30,829 nucleotides of DNA from JASGDB01 sp049841315 (GCA_049841315.1 JASGDB010000061.1:1-30829); one strand, 5' to 3'. Positions 16,204 to 23,924 are shown, counted from the stretch's first letter. Program-made: numbers and translations. The notes: generated by a model from the letters alone, not told the origin.

Positions 16204-17388
16204 ATGGGCAAGTATTCTGAACGGGTGAACCGTATGAGTTTTTCGCAAACTTTTGTGATGAGCAACAAAGTCCGGGAACTTAAAGCCAATGGAATTGATG
16301 TTATCAGCCTCACATTAGGAGAACCTGATTTTGATGTTCCTGCGGATATTAAGGAATCGGCTTTCAGGGCAATCAACGAAAATTACAGCCACTACTCTCC
16401 TGTTCCGGGTTTCCCCGAGTTGAGACAAGCTGTTGCCCACAAACTGAAAAGAGACAACAACCTCGAATACAAGCCGTCGCAGATTTGCGTTTCAAACGGA
16501 GCTAAACAGTCCATTTTCAATGTACTCGCCGCTATTATCGACGAAGGTGATGAAGTAATACTTCCTGCACCGTTTTGGGTGAGCTATGAAGAAATCGTAA
16601 AAATGGTGGACGGAACGGCCGTTATTGTGCAAACATCCATTGAATCCGATTTTAAAATCACACCGGAACAATTAGAAAAAGCCATTACGCCGAAAACGAA
16701 AGCCGTTCTGTACAGCTCTCCGTGCAATCCGTCCGGAAGCTACTATACTTACGACGAACTGAAAGCACTTGCAGGAGTTTTGGCGAAACATCCTGACATA
16801 GTGATTATTTCTGATGAAATCTACGAATACATCAATTACGAAGGTAAGCATACTTCCATTGCTGAGTTTCCTGAAGTATACGAACAAACGGCTATTATTA
16901 ACGGTATGAGCAAGGCTTTTGCCATGACCGGTTGGAGAATAGGCTATTCCGCCTGTCCTGACTGGCTTGCCAAAGGCTGTGAAAAAATTCAGGGGCAGAT
17001 TACTTCCGGAGCAAATACAGCGGCACAACGTGCTTCCATCGACGCTCTGAACAATGACCCTTCCCAATATCAGTACATGATTGACGAATTTAAAAAAAGA
17101 AGGGATTTGGTCTATAATCTGATGAAAGACATTCCCGGATTTAAAGTCAATTATCCGAAAGCGGCATTTTATTTCTTCCCCGATATTTCTTATTACTTGG
17201 GAAAAGAGTTAAACGGAAGTTTAATTCAGACTTCGGATGATTTCGCAATGTATCTTCTGGAACATGCACATGTAGGAACAGTAGGCGGAGATTCTTTCGG
17301 AAGCCCGGAATGTATCCGATTTTCCTATGCAGCTTCGGAAAAGGAGCTGACAGAAGCGATGAGGAGGATTAAGGAACTGCTGGCTTAG
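16204..17388 (+). CDS. Class I pyridoxal-phosphate aminotransferase (aspartate aminotransferase type)
   Basis: 394 residues from the ATG at 16204 (MGKYSERVNRMSFSQTF), a fold-type I aminotransferase that would interconvert aspartate and oxaloacetate. Motifs: SLTLGEPDFDVP, SNGAKQSIFN for cofactor phosphate binding, YSSPCNPSGSYY with the conserved Asn, IISDEIYEYINY with the Asp that contacts the pyridine N, and INGMSKAFAMTGWRIGY with the Schiff-base Lys237 and downstream Arg. The C-terminal Arg that binds the substrate carboxylate is in CIRFSYA. This is the subgroup Ib (AspB/AatA-like) form. Exact specificity (aspartate, or aspartate/prephenate) is not certain. Repeats follow its stop at once. 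Confidence 0.9.
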   Translation: MGKYSERVNRMSFSQTFVMSNKVRELKANGIDVISLTLGEPDFDVPADIKESAFRAINENYSHYSPVPGFPELRQAVAHKLKRDNNLEYKPSQICVSNGAKQSIFNVLAAIIDEGDEVILPAPFWVSYEEIVKMVDGTAVIVQTSIESDFKITPEQLEKAITPKTKAVLYSSPCNPSGSYYTYDELKALAGVLAKHPDIVIISDEIYEYINYEGKHTSIAEFPEVYEQTAIINGMSKAFAMTGWRIGYSACPDWLAKGCEKIQGQITSGANTAAQRASIDALNNDPSQYQYMIDEFKKRRDLVYNLMKDIPGFKVNYPKAAFYFFPDISYYLGKELNGSLIQTSDDFAMYLLEHAHVGTVGGDSFGSPECIRFSYAASEKELTEAMRRIKELLA

Positions 17389-17394
17389 CCTTGA

Positions 17395-17435
17395 CGAGGA
17401 GACAAAGAGAGCTTTGAGACTTTGAGAAAGGGAGA
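17395..17435 (+). repeat. Octamer array NNNNGAGA downstream of the aminotransferase gene
   Basis: Units CGAGGAGA, CAAAGAGA, (one extra G), CTTTGAGA, CTTTGAGA, AAGGGAGA begin 7 bases after the stop codon. The segment 17416-17435 matches 30579-30598 at 19 of 20 bases, so the two arrays belong to the same family. Confidence 0.7.
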
Positions 17436-17449
17436 TAATGACGGATTCC

Positions 17450-17484
17450 TACTTGGATCTTTATACTTTATACTTGGCTCTTTT
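17450..17484 (+). repeat. Heptamer array TACTTGG type upstream of the peroxiredoxin gene
   Basis: Five consecutive 7-base units: TACTTGG, ATCTTTA, TACTTTA, TACTTGG, CTCTTTT. It lies between the octamer array and the peroxiredoxin promoter. It is not an obvious promoter or terminator. Confidence 0.6.
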
Positions 17485-17515
17485 TAAACCTTAAAAATCA
17501 TTATAGATTTTATTT

Positions 17516-17557
17516 ATCGAATTAAATTTTTTCGATAGATAAAACTTTGTACTTTTG
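17516..17557 (+). promoter_or_regulatory. Peroxiredoxin promoter with a palindromic operator candidate
   Basis: TACTTTTG (17550-17557) is an exact TAnnTTTG -7 box, 35 bases before the start. Just upstream, ATCGAA (17516-17521) and TTCGAT (17531-17536) form an inverted repeat over the place expected for the -33 element, which is otherwise only a T-run. A regulator bound there would control access of RNA polymerase. It does not match the OxyR spacing that I tested by eye. Confidence 0.55.
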
Positions 17558-17592
17558 CAACCGTAAATTTTAATCTTTAAAACAAAAAAAAT

Positions 17593-18231
17593 ATGTCATT
17601 AGTAGGTAGAAAATTCCCGAACATTACAATAGACGCAATGTCCGAAATGGGAGATGATTTAAGAATCAACATCTTTGAACAGGCGGTACAAAACCAGCAG
17701 AAAATTTTGCTTTTCTGGTATCCGAAAGATTTCACATTCGTTTGTCCTACGGAGCTGCACGCTTTTCAGGAGGCTCTGGGAGAATTTGAAAAAAGAAATA
17801 CCAAAGTAATCGGTGCTTCATGCGATACCAACGAAGTACATTTCGCTTGGCTGAACACTCCGAAAGAAAACGGAGGAATCGAGGGCGTTACCTATCCGAT
17901 TCTTGCTGATACGCACAGGCAGCTTGCCAACACTTTGGGAATTGTAGACCAGGATTTCGATTTCGATGATGAAGGAAATGAAATTCTTTCCGGTTCAAAC
18001 GTAACATACAGAGCTACTTACCTTGTGGACGAAACCGGGAAAATCTTCCACGAAGCAGTAAACGATATGCCTTTGGGAAGAAATGTAAAAGAATTTTTAC
18101 GCCTGATTGATGCTTACACTCACGTTCAGAAACATGGTGAAGTTTGCCCTGCCAACTGGGAAGAAGGGAAAGCAGCGATGAACGCAGACAGACAGTCTAC
18201 CGCAGAATATTTATCAAAACATCAAAATTAA
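17593..18231 (+). CDS. Typical 2-Cys peroxiredoxin (AhpC/Prx1 type)
   Basis: 212 residues. Thiol peroxidase that reduces hydrogen peroxide, organic hydroperoxides and peroxynitrite. The peroxidatic Cys51 lies in FTFVCPTELHAF and the resolving Cys185 in EVCPANWEEG, the arrangement of dimeric 2-Cys enzymes; the active-site Thr and Arg (near NVTYRATYLVD) are present. It needs a thiol reductant, and the thioredoxin gene just downstream is the natural partner; no AhpF flavoprotein gene is nearby. Upstream lie a -7 box and an ATCGAA/TTCGAT palindrome, and its stop codon runs straight into an octamer repeat array. Confidence 0.94.
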   Translation: MSLVGRKFPNITIDAMSEMGDDLRINIFEQAVQNQQKILLFWYPKDFTFVCPTELHAFQEALGEFEKRNTKVIGASCDTNEVHFAWLNTPKENGGIEGVTYPILADTHRQLANTLGIVDQDFDFDDEGNEILSGSNVTYRATYLVDETGKIFHEAVNDMPLGRNVKEFLRLIDAYTHVQKHGEVCPANWEEGKAAMNADRQSTAEYLSKHQN

Positions 18232-18333
18232 TGTAACAATGTAACAATGTATCAATGTATCAATGTAACAATGTAGCAATTATGCGTCTGATTTTTTAGA
18301 TTGATACATTGGTACATTGGTACATTGCTAAAT
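18231..18333. repeat. Inverted pair of octamer arrays (ATGTANCA) between peroxiredoxin and thioredoxin genes
   Basis: Six direct units (ATGTAACA x2, ATGTATCA x2, ATGTAACA, ATGTAGCA) run from 18231, the last base of the peroxiredoxin stop, to 18278. After a 23-base centre, four units of the same type lie in the opposite direction at 18302-18333 (on the minus strand ATTTAGCA, ATGTACCA x2, ATGTATCA). A transcript could fold into a long stem of about 32 bp with roughly one mismatch per unit, 17 bases before the thioredoxin start. Confidence 0.85.
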
Positions 18334-18350
18334 TATTAAATTTAAGAAAA

Positions 18351-18659
18351 ATGTATACAGAAATAGCTGATGACAGCTTACAGAGCGTAGTAAGCAGAAA
18401 TGAAAAAGTAGTAGTACAGTACGGTGCTACCTGGTGTGGAAACTGCAGAATCATGAAGCCGAAATTCAAGAAATTAGCTTCCGAAAACGAAGAAATTCCG
18501 TTTCTGTATGTGGATGCTGAAAAATTTCCTGAAAGCCGTAAACTTGCCAAAGTAGACAACCTGCCGACTTTCGCTGTTTTTAGAAACGGGGAATTAGTAA
18601 ATCAGGTGCAGACCAATCAGGCAGAAAGTCTTATCAACCTTTTTAATGAATTGAACTAA
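18351..18659 (+). CDS. Thioredoxin-like protein
   Basis: 102 residues from the ATG at 18351 (MYTEIADDSLQSVV), which follows AAGAAAA. A TTG 42 bases upstream would extend the frame into the repeat array and is rejected. The redox site WCGNC (Cys29, Cys32) departs from the thioredoxin WCGPC by Asn for Pro. A cis-Pro is present in NLPTFAVF. It probably reduces the upstream peroxiredoxin or related substrates. Its stop overlaps the next start by one base (TAATG), so translation of the two is coupled. Confidence 0.88.
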   Translation: MYTEIADDSLQSVVSRNEKVVVQYGATWCGNCRIMKPKFKKLASENEEIPFLYVDAEKFPESRKLAKVDNLPTFAVFRNGELVNQVQTNQAESLINLFNELN

Positions 18660-18907
18660 TGAAACTTCCGATTATCAGACAATTATATCAAACACAGACT
18701 CCTGAAAACCTCGAAAAAACGCTGGAAGTTCTGGAAAGTTTTTCCGAATTCAGAGGCGTTTCCGATGAAGACCTGAACGTTTCCGGAGAGCTGATTACCA
18801 ATATATGTGGTGCTCTGGAAGTACACAGCAGCTTAGCTTCCGGAATGAATGAGAAAGATGCGCTCAATTCCTTTGCACAAAAAGTACTGGGAAGCATCGA
18901 CAAATAA
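18659..18907 (+). CDS. Small conserved protein coupled to thioredoxin (DUF6952-like)
   Basis: 82 residues, acidic, apparently all helical (MKLPIIRQLYQTQTPENLEKTLEVLESFSEF...ITNICGALEVHSSL...FAQKVLGSIDK). It resembles the small family I recall as DUF6952, which sits next to peroxiredoxin and thioredoxin genes in flavobacteria; that name is from memory. One Cys (in ITNICGA) is the only thiol. The start overlaps the thioredoxin stop by one base. The function is not known; coupling suggests a partner or regulator of the thioredoxin/peroxiredoxin pair. Confidence 0.75.
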   Translation: MKLPIIRQLYQTQTPENLEKTLEVLESFSEFRGVSDEDLNVSGELITNICGALEVHSSLASGMNEKDALNSFAQKVLGSIDK

Positions 18908-18932
18908 AATTTCATAGTTTAAAGTTAGTAGT

Positions 18933-18965
18933 GAAAAAGGCTCGGAATTATTCTAAGCCTTTTTC
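18933..18965. terminator. Terminator after the peroxiredoxin-thioredoxin cluster
   Basis: GAAAAAGGCT (18933-18942) is complementary to AGCCTTTTTC (18956-18965), with further pairing GGAAT/ATTCT-like inside the loop. The T-run completes an intrinsic terminator. Confidence 0.8.
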
Positions 18966-18996
18966 ATTTTTTTGTTCAGTTCGTCCGAATAAAATA

Positions 18997-19037
18997 CCTT
19001 TCAGTAAAAAACTATGAGGTTTTCAAACTCTGAAAGG
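18997..19037. terminator. Hairpin downstream of the dGTPase-like gene, remnant of the CTATGAGGTTTT repeat family
   Basis: CCTTTCAG (18997-19004) pairs exactly with CTGAAAGG (19030-19037). The inside, ACTATGAGGTTTTCAAACTC, closely resembles 55-79 near the window start (CCTATGAGGTTTT, then GAAACTCTGAAA). It lies 20 bases past the stop of the minus-strand gene ending at 19057. Confidence 0.6.
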
Positions 19038-19056
19038 GCTGAAAAAAATAGTAAAA

Positions 19057-20418
19057 TCACATCGTCATTCCAATATCAATTCCTTTTATTTTTCTGTACA
19101 AATCTGTGGCGTAATTATCCGTCATCCCTGAAACATAATCGATGATTCCGAGTGTTTTTTGATAATCGGAGCTTCCTGCCTCATCGTAGCGGAATTGTCC
19201 GGGAACGAGTTTCAACGCTTTTTTATCGTAGGATTTTCGCTCGTCTTGCGGTTTCAGAACGGACGGTATGAAATGATTCAGCAGTTCGTACATCACATTG
19301 TAACCTGCATTTTCGATTTCTACAACGGCTCTGTGATTGTAAATTTTTTCAATGGAAAAATCCTCGATATGCTGTAAAGCGGGATTGTCGTTTTTATAAA
19401 TATCCAAAAGTGCTTTATCCAGAGTTCCGTTCAGAATTTTATCGAAATTTTTCCTAAAGATTTCAATGGACTGATTGATGAGCGCATTAATGACTTTCGC
19501 CCGCAGATAGGAAATTCTTTCGTTTTTATTGGTGATGATTCCGAGCTTGTCTTCCACCCTGCTCAGGTCAGAATTTTCTGATTTAATCAGGTCAATGAAT
19601 AGATTTTCGCAATCCGAAGTGTTCACGATTCCCAATCGGTGCGCATCTTCCATATCGATAATATTGTAGCAGATATCGTCCGCCGCTTCCACAAGCCAGA
19701 CAAAAGGATGCCGTTTGAATATAACCGGTTCTTCACTTTCCGTAATCATTGCTGTTCCTTTTGCGATTTCCAGAAAGGTTTCTTTTTCGTTCTGAAAAAA
19801 TCCGAATTTCTTTCGGTTAATTACTTTTTTGTTCTTTGCAACGGATTCACACGGATATTTTGCGATACTCGCCAAAGTGGTAAAAGTAAGCTGCAAACCG
19901 CCTTTATCTTTGCCTTTCTGCTGATTGGTGAGAACACGGACTGCATTGGCATTTCCTTCAAAATTCAATAAATCCGACCATTCTTTTTCGGAAAATTTTT
20001 GTTTTAAATCACTTTCATTTCTCTCGAAATAACTGGCAATCGCATCTTCTCCCGAATGCCCGAACGCCGGATTCCCGATGTCGTGGCACAAACACGCCGA
20101 AGCAATAACGTGATTGAGATTATGAAGATAAAAATTCCGCGATTCTTCAGAGATTTCATTTCCGTAATGGTCAACTATAAATTCTCCGGCAAGCGTTCCA
20201 AGACTTCTTCCCACCGAAGAAACTTCCAGAGAATGCGTGAGCCTGTTATGCACAAAAACACTTCCCGGCAAAGGGAAAACCTGCGTTTTGTTCTGCAGCC
20301 TCCTGAATGCCGATGAAAAGATAATACGGTCATAATCCCGCTGAAAATCAGTTCTCGATGAAGTCGTAGAACCATGATTTCCCGTTCTTTGGCTGGTAAA
20401 AATTGTATTCAAATCCAT
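19057..20418 (-). CDS. dgt: dGTPase-like deoxynucleoside triphosphate triphosphohydrolase
   Basis: 453 residues, HD-domain enzyme that would split dGTP or other dNTPs to deoxynucleoside and triphosphate, so controlling dNTP pools. Features: SRTDFQRDYDRIIFSSAFRRLQNKTQVFPL at the N-terminus, VHNRLTHSLEVSSVGRSLG with a metal-binding His (His62), CLCHDIGNPAFGHSGEDAI with the HD pair (His112, Asp113), and VEAADDICYNIIDMEDAHRLG with a further conserved Asp. Length and motifs fit the long Dgt-type family. A minus-strand -7 box TAATTTTG (20434 to 20427) sits only 8 bases from the ATG, implying an almost leaderless mRNA. Confidence 0.88.
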   Translation of the reverse strand: MDLNTIFTSQRTGNHGSTTSSRTDFQRDYDRIIFSSAFRRLQNKTQVFPLPGSVFVHNRLTHSLEVSSVGRSLGTLAGEFIVDHYGNEISEESRNFYLHNLNHVIASACLCHDIGNPAFGHSGEDAIASYFERNESDLKQKFSEKEWSDLLNFEGNANAVRVLTNQQKGKDKGGLQLTFTTLASIAKYPCESVAKNKKVINRKKFGFFQNEKETFLEIAKGTAMITESEEPVIFKRHPFVWLVEAADDICYNIIDMEDAHRLGIVNTSDCENLFIDLIKSENSDLSRVEDKLGIITNKNERISYLRAKVINALINQSIEIFRKNFDKILNGTLDKALLDIYKNDNPALQHIEDFSIEKIYNHRAVVEIENAGYNVMYELLNHFIPSVLKPQDERKSYDKKALKLVPGQFRYDEAGSSDYQKTLGIIDYVSGMTDNYATDLYRKIKGIDIGMTM

Positions 20419-20426
20419 AAAGTTTT

Positions 20427-20434
20427 CAAAATTA
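20427..20434 (-). promoter_or_regulatory. -7 box TAATTTTG of the dGTPase-like gene
   Basis: Exact TAnnTTTG on the minus strand, ending 8 bases before the ATG at 20418. No -33 element was found. If used, the leader is at most a few bases long. Confidence 0.4.
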
Positions 20435-20523
20435 AGTTTTTCCCTTTAGAATTTGGGTGTGATTTTCTGTTTTAATAAAATAATTTTGCACCAAGAACAG
20501 CGTGTATATTCGTTTTTTTTGAG

Positions 20524-20549
20524 AAAAACTGCCGAAAAAGGCAGTTTTT
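20524..20549. terminator. Terminator between dipeptidase and dGTPase-like genes
   Basis: AAAAACTGCC (20524-20533) and GGCAGTTTTT (20540-20549) form a perfect 10-bp stem with a six-base loop, 37 bases past the dipeptidase stop on the minus strand. It separates dipeptidase and dgt into independent units. Confidence 0.85.
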
Positions 20550-20585
20550 CTATCAAATTATAGTCTTTAAATTATTTTTTAATAT

Positions 20586-21968
20586 TTACCCTTTCGCATA
20601 ATTCTCAAAAAACAGCGGAATACTTTCAATTCCTTTATAAAAATTGAACAATCCGTAATGCTCATTTGGAGAATGTATGGCATCAGAATCCAAACCAAAT
20701 CCCATTAATACGGATTTTGCTCCCAAAACTTTTTCAAACATCGCAGTAATAGGAATACTTCCGCCGCTTCTGTACGGAAGCACTTCTTTCCCGAATGCGG
20801 ATTCCATTGCTTTTCTTGCTGCCAAAAATTCTTTGGTATCACTCGGCAACACATAAGGCATTCCGCCGTGGTGCGGTGTTACTTTCACTTTTACATTATC
20901 CGGAGCAATTTTTTCAAAATATTTTTTGAATTTTTCCGTAATCTCCTCATCTGTCTGATACGGAACCAAACGCATGGAAATTTTCGCAAACGCTTTGGAC
21001 GGAATAACCGTTTTTGCTCCTTCTCCTGTGTAACCGCCCCAAATTCCGTTGCAGTCCAAAGTCGGACGAATGGAAGTTCTTTCCAATGTCGTGTAGCCTT
21101 TTTCGCCTTCCACGCCGCTCAATCCAATCGAGTTTTTAAATTCTTCGGGATTGTCTTTCAGCTTGTTCATTTCGGCACGGTCGGCATCAGAAACTACTTC
21201 TACGTTGTCATAAAAACCGTCAATAGTAATATGTCCGTCTTCATCAATTAATTTCGCAATCATTCTGGAAAGCACATGAATAGGATTCGGAACTGCTCCG
21301 CCATACAATCCGGAATGTAAATCCCTGTTCGGCCCTTCCACTTCTACTTCCACATAGCTTAAACCTCGCAAACCGGTAGTTACAGTCGGCTGTTCGTTGG
21401 AATAAATATGCGTATCCGAAATCAGAATACAGTCGCAGGAAAGTTTTTCCTTGTTTTCTTCTACAAAATCGCCAAGACTTTTAGAGCCTACTTCTTCCTC
21501 TCCTTCTAGAATAAATTTCACATTGCACGGAACGCTTCCCGTTTTCATCATCGCTTCAAATGCTTTTACATGCATGAAAAACTGTCCTTTGTCATCAGCA
21601 GAACCTCTTGCGAAAATTGCTCCTTCCGGGTGCAGCTCCGTTTTCTCGATATAAGGTTCAAAAGGCGGTTTTTTCCAAAGCTCCATCGGGTCTGGCGGCT
21701 GCACATCATAATGCCCGTAAACCAAAACTGTAGGAAGATTTTTATCAATTATTTTATCTCCATATACAATAGGATAGCCTTTGGTCTGGCAAATTTCCAC
21801 GTTGTCCGCTCCTGCTGCTTCGAGCTGCTTTGCAACCACATCTGCACATTTGAGGACATCGTCCTTATAAGCAGGGTCAGCAGAAATAGAAGGAATTTTT
21901 AAAAGCTCAAATAGTTCATCAACAAAACGCTGCTTGTTTTCATTGATGTAATTAAGGGTTTCTTGCAT
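20586..21968 (-). CDS. M20-family dipeptidase (CNDP-like)
   Basis: 460 residues, cytosolic dinuclear zinc peptidase of the M20 family. No signal peptide. Metal and catalytic motifs: VLVYGHYDVQPP (His86, Asp88), ARGSADDKGQ (bridging Asp125), EGEEEVGS with the Glu pair near 158-159, ILISDTH, and the C-terminal DAIHSPNEHYG His. The dimerisation-domain motif GPNRDLHSGLYGGAVPNP is intact. It probably cleaves dipeptides, as carnosinase-like and DapE-related enzymes do, but substrate is not known. It is flanked by terminators and probably a single-gene unit. Confidence 0.9.
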   Translation of the reverse strand: MQETLNYINENKQRFVDELFELLKIPSISADPAYKDDVLKCADVVAKQLEAAGADNVEICQTKGYPIVYGDKIIDKNLPTVLVYGHYDVQPPDPMELWKKPPFEPYIEKTELHPEGAIFARGSADDKGQFFMHVKAFEAMMKTGSVPCNVKFILEGEEEVGSKSLGDFVEENKEKLSCDCILISDTHIYSNEQPTVTTGLRGLSYVEVEVEGPNRDLHSGLYGGAVPNPIHVLSRMIAKLIDEDGHITIDGFYDNVEVVSDADRAEMNKLKDNPEEFKNSIGLSGVEGEKGYTTLERTSIRPTLDCNGIWGGYTGEGAKTVIPSKAFAKISMRLVPYQTDEEITEKFKKYFEKIAPDNVKVKVTPHHGGMPYVLPSDTKEFLAARKAMESAFGKEVLPYRSGGSIPITAMFEKVLGAKSVLMGFGLDSDAIHSPNEHYGLFNFYKGIESIPLFFENYAKG

Positions 21969-21997
21969 TTTGATTTTTTTATTTCTATAAAAATAAA

Positions 21998-22027
21998 AAA
22001 AATGTTTCGCCGGAGCAAAACATTTTT
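21998..22027. terminator. Terminator of the OmpA-type lipoprotein gene
   Basis: AAAAATGTTT (21998-22007) pairs with AAACATTTTT (22018-22027) around a GC-containing loop. On the minus strand a T-rich tract follows. It ends the gene whose stop is at 22049. Confidence 0.75.
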
Positions 22028-22048
22028 ATATCAATAATTGTTTGTTTC

Positions 22049-22705
22049 TTATTTTGTGAAACGAACCGCCATTTTTCTGTCTTTCGCTCTTTCTTCATCG
22101 CTTGCATCGGCGGGAACAGTCGCAAACTCGCTTCCGTAGCCTTCCGCAGAAACGATTTGCGCTCCTACACCAAGTTTACCAAGCTCAGACTTAATGAAAT
22201 TCGCTCTTTCGGCGGAAATTTTTTTGTTAACGGCTTCGTCCCCTTTTTTATCGGTATATCCTCCGATTTTGATTTTGGCATCGGGATACGCTTTCAAAAT
22301 TTTCGCAAGATTCTGAAGCTGAACATCAGAGCCTTCTTCCAGCTGATTGGAAGAACCCATTTTGAAATTCACATTATCAAAATTATACCATTTGTCTTTC
22401 AAAGCCGCATCATCAGCCGCATTTGCATATCCGTTTCCTTTCAGAAAAGTTACGATTTGCTGTTCAAGACCGTTGGCATAAGCGTTTAATTCCACACCGT
22501 TAAGGTCAACTTTCACTTCAGCTTTCGGATGTTCTGCGCTGTGCGCGCTTCCTGATGCTGCATGTTCGTCACCTCCCTGATGGTCGTCGTCATAACGTAC
22601 TACATCTCCCTCGATTTTGATTACACCGTGATTTCCTCCCTGCGAAATCTTTTTACAGCTGATTACCAAACCTGCAACTGCCAAAGCTAAAAATATTTTT
22701 TTCAT
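22049..22705 (-). CDS. OmpA-family peptidoglycan-associated lipoprotein
   Basis: 218 residues from the ATG at 22705 (MKKIFLALAVAGLVISC, lipobox Cys17); an upstream ATG at 22753 would add 16 residues before the signal peptide and lies upstream of the promoter's -7 box, so it is rejected. A His/Asp/Gly/Ser-rich linker (DDDHQGGDEHAASGSAHSAE) could bind metal or simply be flexible. The C-terminal OmpA domain has VNFKMGSSNQLEEGSDVQLQNLAKIL, IKIGGYTDKKGDEAVNKKIS and ERANFIKSELGKLGV, with the Asp and Arg that grip peptidoglycan (GYTD; AERA and AKDRKMAVRF). It should tie the outer membrane to the wall. Confidence 0.9.
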   Translation of the reverse strand: MKKIFLALAVAGLVISCKKISQGGNHGVIKIEGDVVRYDDDHQGGDEHAASGSAHSAEHPKAEVKVDLNGVELNAYANGLEQQIVTFLKGNGYANAADDAALKDKWYNFDNVNFKMGSSNQLEEGSDVQLQNLAKILKAYPDAKIKIGGYTDKKGDEAVNKKISAERANFIKSELGKLGVGAQIVSAEGYGSEFATVPADASDEERAKDRKMAVRFTK

Positions 22706-22724
22706 TCCTGTTCGTTTAAAGCTC

Positions 22725-22756
22725 CAAAAGTAAGAAATATTGCTATTTACCACAAA
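22725..22756 (-). promoter_or_regulatory. Promoter of the OmpA-type lipoprotein gene
   Basis: On the minus strand TTTG (22756 to 22753), 20 bases, then TACTTTTG (22732 to 22725), an exact -7 box. The predicted leader is about 15 bases, ending at the ATG at 22705, which supports that start. Confidence 0.65.
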
Positions 22757-22775
22757 TTTTATTTTCAGAAATGTT

Positions 22776-23924
22776 TCAATCTTCCGATGATTTCAGAATG
22801 ATTTTTCCTTGTTTGGACTGAGTGAAAATTAAATAGCGGTTTCCGCCGTCTTTTAATTGATATTTTTTCTTGATTTCTTCCGGTTTTAAAGGATAATTCC
22901 GTGAAATAATATTGTACTGCTCTCCTTTTTTCAAAGATTTTGCGTCTATTTTTTCCACGTTCAAAATTCTTCCCGAAAAATTTTTCACATAGTCATCCGA
23001 AGTATAAAGATGGGTGTTGGGATGCAGTTTTTTCAACCCGAAATATTCGGAAATCAGATGAAACGCTCCTGATTTTAAAACGGCATTATTCGGAAGATAA
23101 AGGTATTGCAGCGGTTCGGAGTAATCGGACTGCGTTTCTTTGAGTACATCAAAATAAAAGGTAAAATCCGGTTCTTCCGTTTCCAGATTCACGCACCGAC
23201 AGAGGATTTTTTCATTTTTCGGATTAGAATTAATGAAAACCAAAACTTCTTTCACTTCGTTTTTTATTGCAATAATCTCGATTTTTGAAATGTTTTTCAG
23301 CACCGAAATTAAGTATTTCAAATCAATCAAAGGCGATAATTTAATGATGATTTCCTCCGAAATTTTCAATAATTCGTTCTGAATTTCCAAAAGATTTGGA
23401 GAAAGGTCTTCCAAAAGAAAAACCTTTTTTTTATTACTGTCCCTTCTCGCAGGGTCGAGATAAATCAAATCAAAAGTCTGCGTGTTTTCTTTTAAAAATT
23501 CTTCAAGATTTTGATTGACAAAATCGGCTTTTCGTCCCAAAACATTCCAGTTATATTTCACGATTTCAAGCAGTTCGGTATTTTTCTCTACCAAAGTAAT
23601 TTCTTCAAAATTTTCTGACAAAAAATACGCATCAATCCCAAAACCGGAAGTAAGGTCTGCAAAGGTTCTGCCTTTCAGATTTCGGGATTTGTATTCTGCG
23701 GTGGATTGCGAGGATGTCTGCTCCAAATTCAGATTTGGCGGGAAAATAATATTGTCTTTCAACAGAAACGGAAACTTCTTTTCCGCAACTTTTCTTCCTT
23801 TTATCTGCTGAACGATTTCCTGCATCGAAACTTCGGGAAACGGCGATTTTTTTAATAATAAGGAATGCAAATCTGCTTTGAGATTTGCATTGATGTAGGT
23901 TTGTATGTCTTTGTTGAAAAACAT
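22776..23924 (-). CDS. PG_1098-type class I SAM-dependent methyltransferase with THUMP-like domain
   Basis: 382 residues. The central Rossmann methyltransferase domain has the SAM-binding motif TFADLTSGFGIDAYFLSENF (about 92-111), the acidic turn EITLVEKN, and the post-motif DLIYLDPARRDSNKKKVF, a DPxR variant of the catalytic loop. The N-terminal helical part and C-terminal THUMP-like part (SRNYPLKPEEIKKKYQLKDGGNRYLIF) match the Porphyromonas PG_1098 family as I recall it. The target is probably RNA, but none has been assigned here. A repeat hairpin (23936-23954) ends 12 bases upstream of its start codon. Confidence 0.82.
   Translation of the reverse strand: MFFNKDIQTYINANLKADLHSLLLKKSPFPEVSMQEIVQQIKGRKVAEKKFPFLLKDNIIFPPNLNLEQTSSQSTAEYKSRNLKGRTFADLTSGFGIDAYFLSENFEEITLVEKNTELLEIVKYNWNVLGRKADFVNQNLEEFLKENTQTFDLIYLDPARRDSNKKKVFLLEDLSPNLLEIQNELLKISEEIIIKLSPLIDLKYLISVLKNISKIEIIAIKNEVKEVLVFINSNPKNEKILCRCVNLETEEPDFTFYFDVLKETQSDYSEPLQYLYLPNNAVLKSGAFHLISEYFGLKKLHPNTHLYTSDDYVKNFSGRILNVEKIDAKSLKKGEQYNIISRNYPLKPEEIKKKYQLKDGGNRYLIFTQSKQGKIILKSSED

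Noticed and set aside
17503..17557. OxyR site upstream of the peroxiredoxin gene
   Set aside because: ATAG/CTAT half-sites do not occur at the required spacing; only the unrelated ATCGAA/TTCGAT palindrome is clear.
18309..18350. TTG start extending thioredoxin by 14 residues
   Set aside because: The extension lies within the octamer array; MYTEIADD at 18351 gives the normal length and Cys spacing.
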